Part shown: in pieces, positions 45,966 through 57,774 of the stretch
Numbering within the stretch: the first letter of the stretch is position 1
Layout of the letters: the number at the start of each line of letters is the position of its first letter
NCBI RefSeq assembly: GCF_000512585.2
Contig: NC_089241.1
Span: forward strand, 5,226,001 to 5,290,000
Source: Kwoniella bestiolae CBS 10118
Lineage: Eukaryota; Basidiomycota; Tremellomycetes; Tremellales; Cryptococcaceae
Direction of reading: 5' to 3'
Length of the DNA stretch: 64,000 bases
Made by a program: the position numbers and the translations under genes
The notes under the pieces: generated by a model
What the model saw: the letters and a program-made list of their open reading frames with translations, nothing else
What the model was told of the DNA's origin: nothing
Databases searched by the model: none

Positions 45966-46678
45966 GCTTTCTTCAGATCGGTCATCACGCCGAGGTATGG
46001 CTAATCTCGTCAACTTGATTAGTGAAACTCCCTCATAGGCGGCCCATCTTTGGCATTCTTCAATATACCCGGCATATAAATTATATCGCTTGATACTGGG
46101 CTACCATCTCCTCAACCTACAAGAGGTTGACGTCCTTTCACAATCACCCGTCTCGACATCAACGAACCCGTCGAAATAGACCGAGGTAGATAGACCTTTT
46201 TCATTAGAGGTGTATATACAGTCTTATTGTATCGTGTATGTACGCATATATCCATTCTGCCTGCCTGCATGCCTGTGCATAAGTCAGTCAGCTATACGAT
46301 ACCAGATGCTTCAGGTTGTATGCATACTGTATGTGAGTGGGCCTCACTCATGCGGATGTACGGTGCGATACTGGTACCTATACTGGGAAACGTGGTGAGA
46401 TCGTGGTATCGTGTGTGTGTGCGCGGTTGGGTGGGTAGACGGCATATAAATAATGAAGCGCGGTTCACTTTGGACCAACATTTCATCATTCGTCATTCAT
46501 CACTCCCATCCATTCATCACGTATATACCACTCAGTCATCATCAATAATCTACCCTCCTGAGCTGAGCCTATCGATCCGTTCGCGTTAAGAAGGAGAACT
46601 TGCCGGCAATACAACATCGAAGCTCATTTCACCAAACACGGCTCCAGAGAACACGACCGCTTTGATGGTTAAACCGAT
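45966..46678. other. Intergenic between tandem plus-strand genes
   Basis: This holds the ARL3 3' end and the leader of the DUF726 gene, with a CATCATTCGTCATTCATCAC stretch near 46483. No gene is seen. Confidence 0.45.
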
Positions 46679-49600
46679 ATGATCCCCTCTCCCAGACGGT
46701 CGGTATCTCAACCTGCTATTCAGTCCAATACCACTAACTGGCCAGATGTGGAGGACGATGATGGCTGGCAGGGTGAGTAGAATTCTCCCCCATCAGACAC
46801 ATCGCCCTGCCTCTGCATACTCCGGATAAGCACTTCGCATACTAACTTTGGTTGATCTGGATTCCAGATATGCCTGTCGTCCGAAGCGACTCCAATCCAT
46901 TTGGACTAGATGACGAGGATGTCAAGCGATATCACTACAAAGCTCCCACAAGGCTAGACCCCTCTTCAGCTGCCGGCCCATCTTCCAACCCAGCAGGTAA
47001 CGCTACAGGCTCACACCTGGAATTGGAAGGCGACACTTTCGCAGGAGACTCGTGGAGGGAGAAGATTGTTGAAGACGAATCTGACTATACTAGATTGAGG
47101 TTGAACGAAGATGAGGAATCCGAGGAAGTGGCTATGCGTACCAAGTACCTGTTCGACGAGGATAAAGCCATGACCCCCCTAAGTCAGATGCAAGCTACCA
47201 AGAATTTGTTGACGGAAGGACAGAGAATCGCATATGTTGGATTGTGTCAGCTGATAGCGAAGCGGATGTTGAGGGATATGGGAAGAGGATGGGAAGGCCA
47301 TAAATTGTTGAGTGGGAAGACCAAGCTAGGTCTGAAAGGGAAGAATAAAAATGATTTACCGGTGGTGGAAAGTGGGAATATATGGATGTTGAAGATTATG
47401 GCGAGGCTGTATCAGCATATGGAGTTGACCAGGGATGGTGAGTTTACATGGACCTATCATCGTGTCCAGTCCTGTACACCCCCAGAAAATCTCGCCTCTA
47501 TGCCCATTCTACCTTCTACCTTCGGAGGCCCAAGCTAATACCAACCCAACGTAACATAGAACAACGAATGATAGAATCCCTTGCAGAACACGGAGTAGAC
47601 CCGTCCGACCTAGTCCCAGCGCTCATGACTACACATACCGTTGCGAATCCAGATTTCGATCCCAAAGCGAAAGCAAAAGCAGATCTTGAAGCTATAGCAG
47701 AGGCCGAGGAAGCGGAAGCGGAGCGAGACGGAGAAGCGGAGAAAGAAAGATTAGCAGCAAGGAGCCGGGAAGAGATTGATGATGAAGAAAACCCTCCCCC
47801 GCCATATCGACCGAGAGAAGAATCTCCACTGCCCAAGCATACTACCAATCCATTTGGTGAAGACGAAGATGACGAGGAGACCAGCGCACCGAAATCCAAG
47901 TCTCCCGAACCGGAGATCAAACTGAAACCTGCTCCGATAAAATTACCTTCGCTGGATTACGACGAAGACGATGGTGATATCACTTCGATGCTGTCTTCTC
48001 CACCTTCACATTCGCCCCAACCACCGGTTTCTCCACAAAGACCTTCCTTGTCACCTGATGATCCGGAGAAAGATCACAAGATGACGCCAAGAGTCAAGTT
48101 TGCAGAAACACCCGAGGTCGTAGAAGACAATGTAGAAAAGAATGGTCAGATACAGGAAGAAGGAGATACCGAGGAGGAGAAAGCACCTGCTCCGTTGCCC
48201 TCTTTACCTGGTGTTTCGACGTCTTTGTCCAATACAGACGAGAAAGTCACGTTGGATATACGTTGGACCGTGGTGAGTGCGATCATCGTCTGGCTCGGTA
48301 ACGGACTGGGGCTAATCGTTTCATAGCTATGTGATCTGTTCCTGGTTTTGATAGCAGATTCAGTGTACGATGCAAGATCAAGAGCTTTCCTCGAGCACGT
48401 GTCAACTGCACTCGGATTCGAATGGCTAGATTTGGTCCGCTTTGAGAATCGAGTGACGGATGCGCTAGAGATACAGGAGGGTACGGAGAAGACGGCTCAG
48501 GATGGTATAATAGAAGGAAGGAAGAAAGCTGCCAAGACCAAGAGATATGCTTTGATGGGTTTAGCTGCAGTTGGTAGGTCATCTCACGTTGATATGTTCG
48601 GAGAATGAGAATGCTGACTCGCATACAAAGGCGGTGGACTGGTCATCGGTCTCTCTGCAGGTCTAGCAGCTCCCCTGATCGGGGCAGGTCTAGGTGCAGC
48701 TCTGGGAACGGTCGGTATCACCGGGACAGGTACTTTCTTAGCTGGTGCCGGAGGTGTGGCCATGATTACGACTGGTGGTGTCTTGACTGGAGCGAATATC
48801 GCTGGTCAGGGTATGGCTAGAAGGACGAGAGAGGTGAGGACGTTCGAGTTGAAGCCGTTGCACAACAATAAGAGGGTCAGCTGCTATATCACCATGGGAG
48901 GGTGAGTCTAGGCTGCTCGTTCACGATCCCCATAGCGCTTACCAGCGGCTTATATCCGCCCTGACTAGTTTCATGGCAAGCAAGTTTGACGATGTCAGGT
49001 TGCCTTTCTCCACCCTCGATCCCATAGTAGGAGACGTTTATTCTATCCTATGGGAACCCGAAATGATGGAAGAAATGGGAAGTGCCATGAAGATCCTCAC
49101 TGGTGAAATCTTGACGCAAGTGGGACAACAAGTGTTATCGGCTACCATTATGACTGCTTTGATGAGTGCTTTGCAGTGGCCTATCAGTGGGTCCATTTGC
49201 TCCTGATCGACAAATTTGTCCTTATGAGCTGATCACCCATTCAGTCCTGACCAAACTGGGTTATCTCATCGACAACCCTTGGTCAAACGCCTTGGATCGA
49301 GCACGAGCAGCGGGATTAGTGTTGGCAGACACGATCTTAAATCGACATGCCGGTGTTCGACCAATCTCTCTGATAGGCTTCTCGCTAGGCGCTCGAGCGA
49401 TATTCTACGCCCTGATAGAATTAGCAAGAGTTAAAGCATACGGGTTGGTTCAAGATGTCTTCATATTCGGTACGACGGTCACCGCATCTCGGAATACATG
49501 GCTTGATGTGCGTTCTGTGGTCGCTGGAAGATTCGTCAACGGTTATGCTACAAACGATTGGATGTTGGGTTACCTATTCAGAGCAACTTCCGGTGGATTA

Positions 49601-50931
49601 AACACTGTTGCCGGCCTTCGACCAGTAGAGACCGTTGCTGGGTTGGAGAACGTCGATGTCACCGAGATCATCACTGGTCATATGAGTTATAGGAGTTGCA
49701 TGCCCCAGTTGTTGGCCAAGGTCGGATTCCCGGTCACGGCAGAATACTTTGATGAGCCCGAGGTGAGTCGGTCGCTTCGCCCACTGATGCGGAATCCCAG
49801 GGATGCATAGCTGAATGAACCCAATCTACACAGGACCCAAACGTCGACATGAGCGTGCAAGAGAGAATCATCATCAATGAAGCTGAAGAAGAAGCGAAAC
49901 AAAATCGAAAGAAGATTCTGGGTATCTTCCCTGTGAGAAACAACTCTGGTCGAGGGTCCGGATCTGGATCCGGCTCGAATACCCCCAACGTGGAGAAAGA
50001 CACCATACCAACTCCTGGTCCTGGGGGTGGGTATGAATACGAAGATGACGATGATCTGCCGCCAAGGGAAGAAGCGGATCTGGGCGAAATACCAGGATCT
50101 GCCGATGGATCTAAAGGTACTTCTTTAGAGAATCAACAAGAACGGGAGGAAAGCAAAAAGTTGATGCGGGAAGAAGAAGAGAGAAAAGCAAACGCTTTGA
50201 AAGAGGAGCAAGAAGCCGTGAAATCGATCTCGAAAACCGCTGGATTCGACTTCAAGGCCATCTCACAGGCTCTAGGTAAAGATATCGACGTCGAGAACCT
50301 GAAACAACCTGAACCTACGAGAATCAACGCTGCGCAAGCCATGTTACCAAGCGAAGCTCGGGCGCCATTAGAAAGGAGCGGATCTGCCCCGCCGCCTATC
50401 GTTCATGATGTTACCTCGGAGGATACCACCTGGTCCTCGTCGTCGCATAAAATACCGCCGACTTCGACGTTCCCTAAGAGTGATGATGGTGATGGTGAAG
50501 GAGATATCACAACCAGCATGGCCAGAGGCCTGTCTTTATCGGAATTACCAAGTTGGGAGCGACCACAGATCTCATCCACGACTGCATTACCTCTTGACGA
50601 TAAAACCCCATCACCATCCGCCCAATCGGGTCTGTTCAAATCACCCGTCTTCTCGTGGAACGCGTGGAACTCCACATCGGGTAACGTCCCATCTGCGAAT
50701 GATATTCTCAAAGATACGCCCAAACCCGTTAGATCCGCTCCGCCTGCTCGACCTCACCCCAAGGCATTTATGGATATGAACCCCTTCATGGCTGCCAGCG
50801 AGGGATGGGGAGGGACCACATCGTCTACTCCTATACCTGGTGGATTGGGATTAGGTAAATTCGATGAAGACTCTGAGAAAGAAAGGAAGAGGATCAAGGA
50901 CGAGGAAGAAGCCGAGACTAATCCTTGGTAA
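46679..50931 (+). CDS. MIL1: DUF726/TMCO4 family alpha/beta-hydrolase-like membrane protein (yeast Mil1 type)
   Basis: Eight exons: 46679-46772, 46868-47437, 47560-48272, 48327-48573, 48631-48901, 48969-49186, 49245-49762 and 49834-50931, giving 1242 residues. The DUF726 core lies at about residues 455-880. A Gly/Ala-rich hydrophobic segment begins near residue 541 (GGGLVIGLSAGLAAPLIGAG). It is followed by WPIILTKLGYLIDNPWSNAL and the nucleophile elbow IGFSLGARAIFYAL (GFSLG, about residue 749), then FVNGYATNDWMLGYLFR. Yeast Mil1 binds the AP-1 variant subunit Apm2; mammalian TMCO4 has no settled activity. The core is flanked by a long acidic Pro-rich N-terminal linker and a 360-residue C-terminal disordered tail. 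NPF sites in both flanks (SDSNPFGLDDED, TTNPFGEDE, DMNPFMAAS) could bind EH-domain endocytic proteins (inference). The acceptor before GGGLVIG is AAAG. Confidence 0.9.
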
Positions 50932-51332
50932 TCCCGGTACTTGACGTTATATTCATGTATAATACTCTTTTGATTTAGCATTTCTATGTACGATACGATT
51001 GGGTTCTGATTATTGGCTCGGACGAATCATGCATGGTTTCCCTTTTTACACCAGCTTTATTGGCGGTGCCCAGGAATAACACTGATTGGTCATGAGATGC
51101 TTTCATCACTGTTCATCAATCGGGCAATACGGGTCATACTACAAGCATACAGACGATAATTTAGGAGCCACTGTATATCGTACATAGAAATCCCAAGAAG
51201 ACATACAGAGGCGAGTAATTACAATTGACAAGAGACGAGATAGCAAAACTCCTTTTCCTATCCCAATGCACATTTAATATCTGTTCGCAATACCCCGTCC
51301 ATCTCACGCTGAACTTTTCTTGATACCGTGCA
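50932..51332. other. Intergenic, convergent 3' ends
   Basis: A short stretch between the DUF726 gene and the lipase-like gene. Only 3' flanking sequence is seen. Confidence 0.5.
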
Positions 51333-52677
51333 TCACTCCACTTTACAATGCGGATCTAACCACACCCCGCCATACGGCCCCAGATGATCCATCAACGAAG
51401 TTTTACCCAACTTGACTCCCTCCGAACACTCTTCACGCCCTACCGGCGACTTACACCAATACACTACACGCGGGTCAGGCCCAATCCAAAATTCATTATT
51501 CGAGTGATGCTCTAAACCCAAATGTCGTTCTGGGAGATGCGCGATGGTATCGAAATATGAGATTATCCTATTAAACCTCAGCGACGGGTGATTCCTTTTT
51601 CCATGATGTTGGGTGAATTGATCGACAAGATGGGCGAAGTGGGTATTCCCTATTCGTGGCATGCCTAGAAGATTCGCTGTGATTTCTATACTATCCTTCG
51701 AGGGCGAGGGTCGTTCCAACTGAAGAGCCAATGACACCATTAAACCTACTACGCTACCTAGCCCGTGTCCTATAATCTCGATGCGCCGGATTGGAGCCTG
51801 TCGTACGGCTGGAAGAGGCTGAGTAAGGGCTGTAACATACTCTTTGATTATGTCTTTATGAACCGATGAAGTGATTGTCAAGGGAGGGTTCTCGATCAGT
51901 TCCAATAGTGCTAACATTGCTGAATTCCCGTGTGATTGGATGGCATCAACGTAGACATGATGTATTTTTGGTTTTTCCTCCACGGAGGATGGCGATAGAT
52001 GTTCGAAGGGAAACAGGAGATTTTGGAACGGGACGAGTGTCTGGTTGTCTGGAGGTGAGGAGGCTAGTAGTTCGAGGAGATCGTCGGTGGATGGGAGGGA
52101 GGATAGAGCCAGTGTGAGGGTCTGAGTGGAAGGGGTATGGGAGATGTACCCTACATCACATGATACACCGGTCAGTCATGCGGATAGGCAAAGCTTTCCC
52201 GGTCTGGTGGCAAAAGAACATTTACATTTCATATCGCCGCCTGTCGACTGATCATCAATGTACTCTGGATCCTCGCTCGAAACGATGATACTACTTTCCT
52301 CCATGTGTGGGTGTTGGGATTCACGATGCCGTCGAGAATTGCGCAGTTGACTGATGAAGGAGTTGGGAGGGTGAGGCTGTAGCTTGTTCTGCTTGGGACA
52401 ATACGCAGAACTATATGGATGATTACTCAATATCAGCTTCAACTTTCTCACCCATTGATCACTAATAGATTCCACTACAAGGCACCCACTTGATCGCTAT
52501 GGCCATTCTGCCAATTTCCAGCATGTCATCATGTGATAGCTGAGTTTTGCCTCTCGGTAGGCTACCAAGTGAATTGTGATTCGCGGTGAGGATGGATATC
52601 GAAGGTCGAGTTGTGGACGGTCGAGCACCACCGAAAGGAAGGAGCGAGGCTAGGATGATAGGTATCGTTACGCGCAT
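51333..52677 (-). CDS. Lipase class 3 family protein, secreted, probable pseudoenzyme
   Basis: Three exons, 52490-52677, 52226-52410 and 51333-52150, giving 396 residues. It starts with a signal-peptide-like MRVTIPIILASLLPFGGARP. The lipase-3 layout follows: SAYCPKQNK, WYISHTPSTQTLTLALSS, the elbow region IEIIGHGLGSVVGLMVSL, LLGMPRIGNTHFAHLVDQF, DTIAHLPERHLGLEHHSNN with the likely catalytic Asp/His region, and YWCKSPVGREECSEG. In active members the elbow is GHSLG; here the codon reads GGG, so the nucleophilic serine is glycine. The oxyanion-loop RGT is also missing at the expected place (LSSLPSTDD). Cysteines near the C-terminus fit disulfides and secretion. It probably binds rather than cuts its ligand, but this is inference. 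Confidence 0.82.
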
Positions 52678-55600
52678 GATGGTGATCGCCTTGACGATAT
52701 TGGTGTGCTGGAGGACTTGAAGTCCAGTGGTCGACTCGAGAGCGTCCTGGAGATGTCTTGAAGATCGATTTGATAGGTACAGGAGGTGATGTATATTATG
52801 AAGGAAGCTGTTTTGAAAAGCTTCTGACACGGAAGGATCTTCGCTCTCGTCACTTCGCAGGAAAGGCATGCGCTGTATCGTCTTGTCAAAGGACCCATCA
52901 TGCGGTATGTCAGGTCGAGCTGATCCCATTCACTTTCCATGTCTCAGTCGATTCATATCGCACTACTCTTACTATCATTAGCATTCAGTTGGTTCCGGGC
53001 AAAAACAAATAACGATCCCAAACCATTCATACGAGTAGATAAAGATGGTGATCTTCATCGTACCTGGATCTGATGAGTGGTAGTCTCCACGTAAAGGTAC
53101 AACGACATGGCTTGTATTGTATACACTTGAGACTGATCATCGGATAGGGATGTAATGTAAATTGTGCTGATCAGTAGTGTATTGGATAAGTTTGTATGAG
53201 GGAGAAACGAAATTGCAAGATTTTTGTCTATTCATAGTCCAAATTTGAATGAGGGGCTTCACCCGGGGTGGATGATCATCACCCCGACTTTACTTTCAGT
53301 CGGATGATGGACGCGTAAGTCTATCCGAGACACTATCACGAACTGGTTTCACCCCATAACTGTGGTTGTTGGGTTTGGATGATTGCCTTGAATCGTGGCT
53401 GTGTGGTTCAAGCTTGAAACGTCGCAAGGATAGCAATCAGCGAGTATGTTGTGATATGTGTAAGACCATGTGTAACGAGTTGCGCGTCGGTAGGAACAAT
53501 GATTATCTCGTGTGATTAGTAATGATATAGTATCTTTTGGTGATGTGAGATAACGTAGATGCCACGCACATCCCACCGAACAGATGATAGCTGCCCGGTG
53601 CCAGTCAGCACGGCGAAATCCTGACCTCATCTTACTTACCTGTCGCGTTGACATGGTGGACAAGACGGCTTACTAGACACTTTCAGAGGAACACGCAGCC
53701 ATCAAGCTTACCATATGCCTCGTCCTCCCTTGGATCGCGCTAACGCTTGCCTAGCAAAATTAGAGATAAACAAGTGTAAGGCAATTTCCGGATCTGATAA
53801 CTCTATTACTGCCTAGTGAAAGAACGAGTCATCCTGATGTATCCTTAAAAGTCAGCAGCTGATAGGTGTTGTTGTTGGTTATTTGGTTGTTTGGTTCGAT
53901 CGATGCCCACATTACCTCATATCAAAGTTTAAGAGTATGTAAAACACCTACCGAATCTTTTTCCCTTTGGTCCAACGCTCTTACCGAACTCTCGAGATTA
54001 TAGCATGTGTTCAATCAAGTAAGCATGTTTCACTTATAATGAACTGTATTGTGCGACTCCTCATAGAAGTAGGGTTTGTTCCCGCTTGGATTGATGATGT
54101 ATGTACATGTACATTTTCGCCGACGATACTCCAGTGATGGCTCAACTATAGATCATTTGTTTTCTTTTTGTCTTTTGTGGTGTGGCGACATTAATGAAAT
54201 GAACGGACATGAACTTGCATTCTTTCCGTTGACTCATGGTTCGCATGATCAGCTAGACGATGTGGAGCTGAGATGGAGATTGTCTCGGCTTCGGATATTC
54301 ATGGTAATCATCATTTGTTCTGGAAATTAAAGAGGTACCACTAAGAATCACAAGAAATCACCGACCCGTCCGTCTACGACAGACAGAGCGGCCGCGGAGG
54401 ATTTCAATTACCCATCTGATCAGGGCTGTCTCTTTCTCATGAGCTTGTACGCCAAGTACGGCTCCTAGGCCGACAAGGTTACCAATTAGTGTGCGATCGT
54501 GGGAGCGGAGCAAGTACTTGTATCTCTCTCATTTTGATGGACCGATATCAGATACGTGACGAAAGCAAGTCACCCAGAAGGCTTGTGTAACGAAACGCCA
54601 GGGGATAAGCGATTTATTCCGAGCAAAGTGCAAGATGGCTTGGGGGGTTATGTTGCAACCTGTCTTGGTTCCCTGAAAGATAGCTCCAAACCTTGTTGCT
54701 CGACTATTGTCCGATCACACTCAACCTCCTCTTCCCGTATTCAGAAGGGATGAAGGATACTACACTTCGCGAAGATAAGAATGACTGTTGCAGAGGCTGC
54801 GGACGATGGGATGTCCAACACAGGTAGATATATCTCAGCAGCAACGCCGTGACTACTGTACAGCGTCTGAGTACCAGACACGACCGCATGTGTGCGAGGT
54901 TCCAGGCAAGCAGCTCACTGTACCTTCTCGTTATATCTTCTCCCTGTCAAAGAGTCAGTAGCGCTACCGGAATGGCGTAATATTTTGGTTTTATTTCTGT
55001 ACCTTATTCCCCCTTCTTTTTAGTCTTTCTTCTTCTTGTTTCCTTCATTCGCCATAGCATAATTCTACCTTTTGTTGTTTGCACAGCTATACAGGCTACC
55101 AGGGGAGGAAATAGCCAAAATGCAAAGCAATGAGCAGTAGGAGCCGGGAATTAATCCAATTCCAAATCCAAACTACGGGTCGATCCCCCTTTTTTTCTAC
55201 TATAAACCTTGATGTCGATAAATCATCCTGGGTCTGTTTTATCAGAAGAGATAGAAGCAAAAGTAAAAGCAAAAAGCCTAAATACTCGTAACCCCAGAGT
55301 CAGAGTCGTATAACATTCCAGTCATTTTGACTCTGACTTGGAGAACTCGTCATCTCAATAAATAATCTAAAACATCACTAGAATCTTTTGATTATCTTCG
55401 ATCTTCATTTCTGCCATCTTGTTTTATTTATCCCATTTGTCTGCTCTCGCTCTTCTTATCTTTCACCTCGCATCGTTTCCTATCAGATATCCTTAGTGAT
55501 CTTTCGAGTATACCCCACCGATATCACTCTGTCAAATTTCGACAATACCTATTCGTATGCAATTCGAGCCCTCGGCAGTATATTGCATTAGGAGATAAGA

Positions 55601-57774
55601 AGAAGATTTGAGGGAAGTTAGACACGTCAGCTTGTTAGAATCGGATCTGAGACGGGGAAAGATAGTGACCAAAGGTGAGTGGGCGTCAAATCGAATATTT
55701 TTGCATCGTTAGTCTCCGCCTCCCTCTTCCCTTCTTAGCTGTCTGTTATTCGCCTCGAAAGGACTGTGTTGTGTACAGTACCAATGTTTCGATGTTGGTC
55801 TAAATTCATCATCTGTGCGCATCATCATCATTCTCTCCCTATGGACGGATGGCCCGGGACATCAACTCTTACATCCTTTGTTCCATATCACGCTCATTCC
55901 TACCTTAGCCTGAGCAAGGGACATCACATTTCTAGCCTCAAAGGAGTCTGATATCACCATCTGTCCGCCTGCAACGTAACCTGTTACCTCATTCTTGGTT
56001 CACAAGGGATCTCTCGCAATCATCGTGCTCTCCTTCCCGGATTTCCTCACCTCCCCCTTCAATCCTTTCGTCTTCCATAACCTTGTTATTGGTGTATTCC
56101 TGTCATTCTCGATATTCTCACCAGATCTCCAATCATAACACAAATTCCTGGATGATGGGATCAACGTTGCTGTGATTGGATAGAATGATCAGAGAATGTC
56201 TATTATCCCACAATTCTGATATCTGATGTTCCTCCCTGAGTCCATTCGCCCCGTCTCCTTTCTACTTCCATATTCAGGGGTGCGGTTTCCAGACCATTCG
56301 TGCTGATATAGTTGGGCGACAGGTACCTTTTGATTTCTTATCCCTCCTATCGGATACGCATAATAGGTACCTCCTTTGGTTCTCATTCATACCCATCAAC
56401 CCCATTACTCGGTCGGAGGAAATTCAACACACGCCCACACACTGGAAACAAGCTTAATCATCTGACAGTATAAAAGGTAGTTGCATATCCATATCCATCA
56501 CCAAGTTCAAAGTCTCAAGTGCAAGATCCGACCGATCACCTGGAGGAGGGAGTTTGACGAAACAGGTGTACACACAGGCAACCTTTCTACTGCTTTCCCC
56601 GTCCACGCTGTGTCATCTTAGCAAGGGTTCGGTAAAGACACCGATGGGATCAAGTGATCGAGGATAACAAACACGCCTTTTTCGACGTCAGACACTTAGT
56701 TGCGTTCCCTTGTAAAGAAGGTGACAACGATACCACCAAATCAGCCGACGGCCCGGAGCGCTCAATTAATTTGCCTAGTCTGGTTGAGCGGGGATATATT
56801 TGCAGTGGTGAGTTCTCGTCTCTCTATCGTACTACATTTCCAGTTCTGTATCGATATCACTTCTTGACCAGCCAAAACATGACCAGCGAAAGGAGTATTG
56901 TGTTCTTCTGCTGTGTCTTCTTTCCTCGCCGCGGCATGATTCCAACGATGGGTGTTAGGTCCGCCGTTCTCGCTCAAGCCGGCGGTGAGCAGACCTGTCC
57001 TTGTCCTTCTACACAAAGATCTCTTTTACGAGCTTTGGTTTGAAATTTCATTCATGAAACCCTCCTTTACTCCTATTTGCTGTGAAATCTGGTCCAGAAA
57101 GGGGGACATGGAGGAATATTGTAGACGGCTGCAGGACAGGGTGCCTCGTACGTCTCAGTCATCAGTGCCAAAGGATGAAGACAGGAGAAGTCCATCTTGT
57201 CTGGGGAACTCAATTCGAAAAGAAGTTACAAGCAACCACTGTTCCGAGTGGTTGTGTGTGATGATTCTGTCGATACGACACTAGGCCCAATTGGGTATAA
57301 TCCTTCTACAATCGCATATTGATAGAGGTTACAGACGAGGTGTCCGAGCGATATTGGTTCATGTTGATGATTCACATTTCATTCCATTCGATCGAATTTA
57401 TCAACAATATTTCACGAAATGCATGGTCAAGAATCAAAAGCTGACAACATGTTCTTTCTTGTCGTTACCTCACATAGCAGATCAAATCATCAAGTCATCA
57501 AATCGATCAACATAGGTCCTCTCTAAATTCGGCGTGGCATTATATCTGGCAACTCCGACAACCTGTCCTTCTCTCAAATGATCCCCTGGGTATTCTTACG
57601 CTTAATCTCTTTATCATCATCTCGAGGAGGAGTTTAATAGCAGTACATCATCAAGATCGAGACGATAGAATACTTCTTATCAATTCCTACAAGCCCGTTC
57701 CCCTCATCTCCCCCCTCCATCCCTTCCTATCCCCTTAAACCTTCCCTTTCTCACACTTACGGACGACCCCTTCG
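52678..57774. other. 5.1 kb gene-poor region upstream of the velvet gene
   Basis: Neither strand shows a recognisable protein or a run of spliceable family motifs. Short frames (for example 53349-53663 on the minus strand) have no family resemblance. The right half has several pyrimidine-rich stretches (about 55000-55110, 55990-56120, 57540-57770), the last directly in front of the velvet ATG. The lipase-like gene points away to the left, so the space holds two divergent promoters and probably a very long leader of the velvet gene. A palindromic GTACATGTACAT lies near 54102. Non-coding RNA genes cannot be excluded. Confidence 0.5.

Noticed and set aside
52462..52929. Long open frame upstream of and through the lipase-like first exon
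   Set aside because: The part before residue 85 of this frame is not protein-like. The ATG at 52677 begins a clear signal peptide, so the shorter start was chosen.
53349..53663. A 104-codon minus-strand frame in the gene-poor region
   Set aside because: No domain or recognisable motif and no supporting splice pattern. The composition resembles translated non-coding DNA.
56654..57043. A 129-codon plus-strand frame in the gene-poor region
   Set aside because: It has no ATG at its start, no family resemblance and unusual composition. It is probably chance.
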